Of a stretch of 64,000 bases of DNA, positions 59,318-64,000 are shown piece by piece. This DNA comes from Eubacteriales Family XIII. Incertae Sedis bacterium (GTDB lineage: Bacteria > Bacillota > Clostridia > Peptostreptococcales > Anaerovoracaceae): contig JAISTV010000015.1 of the NCBI GenBank assembly GCA_031272485.1, positions 1 to 64,000 on the forward strand, in the 5' to 3' direction. Within the stretch, counting starts at the first letter, position 1. Each line of letters opens with the position of its first letter. The position numbers and the translations under genes were made by a program. Under the pieces are notes generated by a model, which made no database searches, was not told where the DNA came from, and worked only from the letters and a program-made list of their open reading frames with translations.

Positions 59318-59379
59318 CGCCGATGGAGTAAAAGCGGTATAATAGGCGTGCAGGTTTTTTTGTACCTTGGAGGAGAAAT

Positions 59380-60471
59380 ATGAAACTGGGAATCGTGGGA
59401 CTTCCGAATGTGGGGAAGAGTACGCTGTTTAATGCCATTACGCGGGCGGGGGCGGAGGCCTCCAATTATCCGTTCTGCACCATAGAGCCGAACGTGGGCG
59501 TGGTGAGCGTGCCGGACGACCGGCTGCGCGTGCTGCACGAGATGTATAACTCGAAGAAGACCATTCACACCACCATAGAGTTTTACGACATAGCCGGGCT
59601 GGTGCGCGGCGCCTCAAAGGGCGAGGGGCTGGGCAACAAGTTCCTCGGCCACATCCGCGAGGTGGCCGCCATAGTCCATGTGGTGCGCTGCTTCGAGGAC
59701 CCGAACGTGGTGCACGTGTCGGGCGCGGCGAATCCCGCCTCGGACATAGAGACCATAAACCTCGAGCTCATCTTCGCGGACCTTGAGCTTCTGGACCGCC
59801 GCATAGAGAAGACCGTAAAGCAGCTCAAGGCGGACAAGTCCGCGCAGAAGGAGCTCGACCTGCTCACGCGCATCAAGCAGACCCTCGAGTCCGGCAAGCC
59901 GGCGCGCACGCTGGAGCTTTCGGCCGACGAGGAGAAATTCGTTAAGAGCTTAGACCTGCTCACCTTTAAGCCGGTCATCTACGCCGCCAATATCTCGGAA
60001 GACGAGGCGGGCGCTTCGCAGGACAATGCCTTCGTGGCGCAGGTCAGAAGCATAGCGGACGCGGAGGGTTCGGACGTAGTGGTCATATCCGCCAAGGTGG
60101 AGGCGGAACTGGCGGAGCTCGACGAGGAGGAGCGCGCGGCATTCATAGAGGAGCTGGGCATAGGCGAGTCCGGATTGGACAAGCTGGTGCGCGCGTCCTA
60201 CCACCTGCTCGACCTCATCTCGTTCCTCACGGCGGGCGAGCCGGAGGTACGGGCATGGACCGTGCGGCGCGGCGCCAAGGCGCCGGAAGCGGCCGGCAAG
60301 ATTCACAGCGACTTTGAGCGCGGCTTCATCCGTGCGGAGACCATAAGCTACGAGAACCTGATTTCCTGCGGGAGCCTGGCGGCCGCGCGGGAAAAGGGAC
60401 TCGTCCGCTCCGAAGGCAAGGAGTACGTGGTCAAGGACGGCGACGTGATTCACTTCCTGTTTAACGTCTAA
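59380..60471 (+). CDS. ychF: Redox-regulated ATPase YchF
   Basis: MKLGIVGLPNVGKSTLFNAITRAGAEASNYPFCTIEPNVGVV; C-terminal TGS-like domain. Confidence 0.97.
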   Translation: MKLGIVGLPNVGKSTLFNAITRAGAEASNYPFCTIEPNVGVVSVPDDRLRVLHEMYNSKKTIHTTIEFYDIAGLVRGASKGEGLGNKFLGHIREVAAIVHVVRCFEDPNVVHVSGAANPASDIETINLELIFADLELLDRRIEKTVKQLKADKSAQKELDLLTRIKQTLESGKPARTLELSADEEKFVKSLDLLTFKPVIYAANISEDEAGASQDNAFVAQVRSIADAEGSDVVVISAKVEAELAELDEEERAAFIEELGIGESGLDKLVRASYHLLDLISFLTAGEPEVRAWTVRRGAKAPEAAGKIHSDFERGFIRAETISYENLISCGSLAAAREKGLVRSEGKEYVVKDGDVIHFLFNV

Positions 60472-61691
60472 GAATCGGAAAGCAGTGCGGCCTGCCGGTA
60501 TTCGTAATACGCGGCGACCAGAGGACGGTAGCCTGCGGCGCGCAAGTCGTCGTAACGCAGGGCACCGTTCTTTTTCGTGTGGCGGCCGGTGGGCAGGTAA
60601 CGCAGATACTGCTGCAGGTAGCCGTCCACCTCGCGCAGCCCGTCCGCCTGCGTCAGGATGGGGAAGAACCAGCGCGACCAGGTGAGGCCGTGCTTCTCGG
60701 CGCCGCCATAGAACTTGCGATTGAACGCGCGGTTCATGGCGCGCAGCGTGCGTTCGGGCGCCGCGCCCTTTCGCGTCTGCCAGCGGTAGAGCGCCCTGGC
60801 CTTCCGGCGAATCCGGGCCTTGATCTTCTCCCGCGTAGCATGCGAAAGGTCTATCTGCCCGTCCTTATACTCGAAGCCAAGGTACTCCCACGCCTCGCCC
60901 GGCGCGGAAATCCGCGTCTTCGCCTGGTTCACGCTAAGCCCCTTCGCGGCAAGCTGCGCGCGCAGAAAGTCCATATGTGCCGTAAGCTGCGCCTCGCTCT
61001 GCGCAAAGAAGAGTATGTCGTCCGAATACCGCGCGTAGAGAATGCCGCGCGCCGCAAACGCCCGGTCCACGTCCGCCAGATACAGGTTTGCCAGAAACGG
61101 CGAGACGGGCGTACCCGCCATGACGCCGTGCGGCTCCGTGATTATTTCTCCTTCGAAGACCGCGCGCGCCTCCCCGAGGTACCGCGCGAAGAACTCGTAG
61201 AGCGGCGGGTCGTCGGAGAAGACGGCCGCAAGCTCCGGCAGTAGCGCCGCGACATCTATGCTGTTGAAGTAGTCGGCCACGTCCACCTTGGCGCACCACA
61301 TGCCACGCACGCCCGGCGTCCCCGTAATCTTGCGGATGGCCGTGTGCGCCCCCGCGCCGGGGCGGAACGAATAGCAGCCGTCCGGCATCCGGTCATCGTA
61401 GCGGTACAGCAGGAACGTAAGCAGCTTGAGCACCGCCATCTCGTCCGGTCTGAAACGATATACAGCGCGCTTGCGTCCGCTGCCCCCCTTGTTGACAAAT
61501 CGCTTTTCGGGCAGGCTCAGAGGCTCGCCCCGCAGGATAGCCTGCACGCAGGGTAAGTATTCCTTCGCAGCGATAAACACGGACAGGCTGTCAAGTTCTT
61601 TCCTTGACAGATGTCCTTTTTCCGTCTTATACGCGAGGTATTCCGACCAGGCGGCCGGCCAGGCAAGTTCGGTGAGAAGGCTTTCGCTCAT
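60468..61691 (-). CDS. Stand-alone reverse transcriptase (YSDD catalytic motif; group II-like, class undetermined)
   Basis: Motifs CAKVDVADYFNSID, GVMAGTPVSPFLANLYLADVD, LYARYSDDILFFA, LSVNQAKTRI, WEYLGFEYKDGQI; C-terminal ~130 aa loosely domain X-like; no HNH. Confidence 0.9.
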   Translation of the reverse strand: MSESLLTELAWPAAWSEYLAYKTEKGHLSRKELDSLSVFIAAKEYLPCVQAILRGEPLSLPEKRFVNKGGSGRKRAVYRFRPDEMAVLKLLTFLLYRYDDRMPDGCYSFRPGAGAHTAIRKITGTPGVRGMWCAKVDVADYFNSIDVAALLPELAAVFSDDPPLYEFFARYLGEARAVFEGEIITEPHGVMAGTPVSPFLANLYLADVDRAFAARGILYARYSDDILFFAQSEAQLTAHMDFLRAQLAAKGLSVNQAKTRISAPGEAWEYLGFEYKDGQIDLSHATREKIKARIRRKARALYRWQTRKGAAPERTLRAMNRAFNRKFYGGAEKHGLTWSRWFFPILTQADGLREVDGYLQQYLRYLPTGRHTKKNGALRYDDLRAAGYRPLVAAYYEYRQAALLSDS

Positions 61692-61703
61692 GGCTAAAAA
61701 AGA

Positions 61704-61831
61704 ATCAGGGGGATTCGCTTTGAAGACAGCATCTGCTGGCACGAGACTGAACAGAGGCGGCCGCCGACAAGGCCATTTGAATGCCGCTGCTTCGCCCCGC
61801 CATCGGCGCGGGAATCCCGCATCCCCCTGAT
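61704..61831 (-). ncRNA. Candidate structured RNA upstream of the RT, closed by an 11-bp inverted repeat
   Basis: minus ATCAGGGGGAT (61831-61821) ... ATCCCCCTGAT (61714-61704) followed by TCTTTTTT; internal hairpins GCGGG-ATT-CCCGC, GGCC-ttgtcggc-GGCC, CAGC-AGAT-GCTG. Confidence 0.5.
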
Positions 61832-61837
61832 ACCTCC

Positions 61838-62332
61838 CTATCCCAGCAGGCGGTTAATCCGCCCCACGACAAAGTCGCGCTTGTTGGGCATGTGCAGGTG
61901 GAAATTGATGAACGGCACGCCGGCGCTCTCGGCCGCGGCCCGCGCGTTTTTCCACGCCATGTTGTTTGTGCGGTTATGCTCGGAGAGCGGGATTACGGCA
62001 ACGATGGCTCCGCCGCTCGCGAGGGCGAAGTCGTAAGGCCGGCCGGTGCCGCCAAGCTGGGCGGGCGAAACGCCTTCGAGCAGCTGGTACTGCGGGAAAG
62101 CCCCGGAGATTACCTCCCGAAAATACGCCACGGTGTGCCCGCCTTCTTCCTCTGCGGGCGCTTGCGGGGCAGCAGGCGGTGCTGCGCCCGGGCCGTACGT
62201 AGCCTGCGCGGGAGCGGAAGCGGCGGCATCCTTGAACCCGCCGGACTCCTGCAGCTTGTCGACCGTCTTGTCTATGGCGTCCGCCAAGCCGGTCTCCTTT
62301 ACGGTCTGCACGATTTTATCAAATAACCCCAT
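61838..62332 (-). CDS. Uncharacterised 164-aa protein upstream of the RT; C-terminal half possibly degenerate PD-(D/E)XK-like
   Basis: MGLFDKIVQTVKETGLADAIDKTVDKL...PYDFALASGGAIVAVIPLSEHNRTNNMAWKNARAAAESAGVPFINFHLHM; RBS GGAGG; start 62332. Confidence 0.7.
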   Translation of the reverse strand: MGLFDKIVQTVKETGLADAIDKTVDKLQESGGFKDAAASAPAQATYGPGAAPPAAPQAPAEEEGGHTVAYFREVISGAFPQYQLLEGVSPAQLGGTGRPYDFALASGGAIVAVIPLSEHNRTNNMAWKNARAAAESAGVPFINFHLHMPNKRDFVVGRINRLLG

Positions 62333-62426
62333 GATAGTTCCTCCACTGCCTCGAAAGAGAAAACGTACCTTAATTATCACAGATGAACAGGCTACGGGCA
62401 AGCAAAAATTCAGACGATAGACATAG

Positions 62427-62930
62427 CTATTTCACGAATTCAGACTGTTTTTCCGGAGCAGCGCGCATGAACGCTGCCACTACCGATGCGTAATAGTGAT
62501 AACTTAACCGACATACTCTGTCCTGCAAAAAATCAAACCGGATATCCCAAGTCTTACATGTAATCTGCATGATGCGACTAATGTTGTTTACGTTAACAGC
62601 TGATGATTTGCTGCTACGGATAATACACCCATCGTTAATCTCGTCAAGTAAGCTGTTTAATGTGACTCCGGATAACGAGATAATACCCGTTTTCGTTATC
62701 AAGGCTAATCGTTTGTCACTTGTAATTTCCGCAAATAGTATGTCTGCAACTTTTACGCGAAAATAACCGCTTTGATGCCGCATTCGCAATTCCGGTTCAC
62801 GAGAAATCTCTATGTCATCCCGATCCATCTCAAATATCAAATGGTTGAACAGTTTAACGAATCTATCATCCATTGACGTAAGGTACTTTGATAAAGCTGC
62901 TTGTTCTTTTTTCGTAAATTGTATAACCAT
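62427..62930 (-). CDS. LytTR-family DNA-binding regulator
   Basis: VADILFAEITSDKRLALITKTGIISLSGVTLNSLLDEINDGCIIRSSKSSAVNVNNISRIMQI matches the LytTR pattern. Confidence 0.7.
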   Translation of the reverse strand: MVIQFTKKEQAALSKYLTSMDDRFVKLFNHLIFEMDRDDIEISREPELRMRHQSGYFRVKVADILFAEITSDKRLALITKTGIISLSGVTLNSLLDEINDGCIIRSSKSSAVNVNNISRIMQITCKTWDIRFDFLQDRVCRLSYHYYASVVAAFMRAAPEKQSEFVK

Positions 62931-63203
62931 CCTTGAAAACCTTCTTTCTAATTCGAATGTATCAATAGAATTATACAGCATATTTGTCTAACTGTGGGCA
63001 TAATAATGTTTTTTTCTACTACGCCTGTAGAATTCATGCCTTGCGATAATGCTGTTAGCATTTGATTATGTTGCTACAACTTCTCAATTCGCAACGTATC
63101 CTTCTGTTAACAAGGAAAAAATCCAAGCTAACAGGAATACACATTTATCGTTTTTTCTATTAGGATAAAGATGTGCACGTGGAAAGCAACCGGGTTATTT
63201 ACT

Positions 63204-63221
63204 GAAATGCTGCAGCATTTC
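63204..63221. promoter_or_regulatory. Perfect 18-bp palindrome in the peptide-gene leader
   Basis: GAAATGCTGCAGCATTTC. Confidence 0.8.
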
Positions 63222-63251
63222 TTTCACGAAAAGAGGAGGTGAGTCGCCACC

Positions 63252-63296
63252 ATCAAAAAACCGTTTAGTTACACAATACTAAGGAGTTACATATGA
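63252..63296 (+). other. Putative 14-aa leader ORF with AUC start
   Basis: AGGAGGTGA then ATC AAA AAA CCG TTT AGT TAC ACA ATA CTA AGG AGT TAC ATA TGA; stop overlaps the ATG at 63293 (ATGA). Confidence 0.3.
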
Positions 63297-63508
63297 CAAA
63301 AACTATTTCAAAAACAGGTATTATCTTTTTGATGTGCGTCGTACTGTTGGCGAGTACTATAAGCAGCGTTTTTGCTGTTGATTCACGTGTTTCTGCCTCA
63401 GGCACATCAACCACTACCGCCGTTATTACTGCAGCAGAGGCGAATGCTTATTCCGGATGGACAAGTGGTCTGAATGAAAAAAAATATCAATCATCTAATA
63501 AAAGTTAG
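63293..63508 (+). CDS. Small secreted peptide precursor (71 aa, ~43 aa mature)
   Basis: Signal peptide MTKTISKTGIIFLMCVVLLASTISSVFA|VDSRVSASG...; RBS AAGGAG. Confidence 0.7.
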   Translation: MTKTISKTGIIFLMCVVLLASTISSVFAVDSRVSASGTSTTTAVITAAEANAYSGWTSGLNEKKYQSSNKS

Positions 63509-64000
63509 CCTTTTCTTCTCTATCGTACTGTTGTTCTTTACATGTGGTGCGATACGATATGCAATTAACTTACATCAATGCAACGTGCAAGCGTTGATTG
63601 TGAAGGACTCGGGCGATTTTCTGCTAACTGATACCTACGATTCGGATAACAGTAGTTTTGGCGACTTCCTCAATTCGCCGTCCGCTTCTGCAATCATGCT
63701 TAACACATATGATAAACTATGCAATAATCCAAATATCGAATACTATGAGCTTGGTTTTCAGCTGTTGTGCTATATAGGCAAGTTTACCGGGTGCAGTTCT
63801 TTTGTCTCCCCCCCGGAACCAACTCTTATAAACCAAAGCGTAAACGGCGAATACATTACTCCTTTGATGAGTATTCAGATAGATCAGGGGTTTCTATTGG
63901 ATAACAAACCATCTTTCCAACCAAGTATTGGCCAGGGCTTCATTGACACCGACTTCTCACTCACTCATAGTCAGATGATACCTGTCCTGCTTGGGGATTC
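63474..64000 (+). CDS. Membrane protein, N-terminal part (truncated by right edge); possibly an FtsX/MacB-like or bacteriocin-associated permease
   Basis: Open frame MKKNINHLIKVSLFFSIVLLFFTCGAIRYAINLHQCNVQALIVKDSGDFLLTDTYDSDNSSFGDFLN... to the edge; overlaps the peptide gene by 35 nt. Confidence 0.65.
   Translation, partial: MKKNINHLIKVSLFFSIVLLFFTCGAIRYAINLHQCNVQALIVKDSGDFLLTDTYDSDNSSFGDFLNSPSASAIMLNTYDKLCNNPNIEYYELGFQLLCYIGKFTGCSSFVSPPEPTLINQSVNGEYITPLMSIQIDQGFLLDNKPSFQPSIGQGFIDTDFSLTHSQMIPVLLGD

Noticed and set aside
60468-61742. RT as a mobile group II intron ORF
   Set aside because: No HNH domain, no domain V-like sequence seen after the ORF, and its end overlaps ychF, leaving no room for 3' intron RNA.
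60468-61831. RT as a diversity-generating retroelement
   Set aside because: No template/variable repeat pair or DGR-type RT motif 4 recognised, and no nearby variable protein; not exhaustively searched.
60468-61831. Firm assignment as a classical retron
   Set aside because: The a1/a2-like arms fit, but the RT has YSDD, a longer C-terminus, and no recognisable retron VTG segment; kept only as an analogy.
1-64000. CRISPR arrays, tRNA or rRNA genes, prophage or IS elements
   Set aside because: No regularly spaced direct repeats, no recognised tRNA/rRNA sequence, and no transposase or phage structural genes seen.

Overview
64-kb window of a GC-rich, probably Clostridia-like Firmicute genome (inferred from gene content), coding mostly on the minus strand. 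Left third (1-24.4 kb): a surface-protein locus with a truncated surface-protein gene running off the left edge (missed by the ORF track), a giant ~6,060-aa membrane-anchored protein built from four ~1,048-aa super-repeats, and a DNRLRE/lamin-tail/CotH-like secreted protein. Middle: aminotransferase, RsgI/SigI pair, divergent transglutaminase lipoprotein, iorBA, TPR protein, radical SAM, argS, a DinJ/RelB-type antitoxin next to an internally deleted mazF relic, mutS2, zapA, pheST, an rRNA/tRNA methyltransferase, and a dcw division cluster (mraZ-rsmH-ftsL-PBP-murF-mraY-murD-ftsW-murG-ftsQ-zinc-ribbon membrane protein-ftsZ) without ftsA, murB or murC. Right end: alr, a Phd/PIN toxin-antitoxin pair, ychF, a stand-alone reverse transcriptase preceded by a ~130-nt non-coding segment closed by an 11-bp inverted repeat and a T-tract, and an AT-rich segment with a LytTR regulator, a small secreted peptide and an overlapping truncated membrane protein. 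Best candidates for undescribed biology: (1) the RT with its retron/DRT-like upstream segment and adjacent small protein; (2) the giant protein with a 4 x 11-module architecture and a possible SigI-type promoter; (3) the LytTR/secreted-peptide locus with a putative AUC-initiated, coupled leader ORF. All homology calls come from reading sequence by eye; no searches were run.
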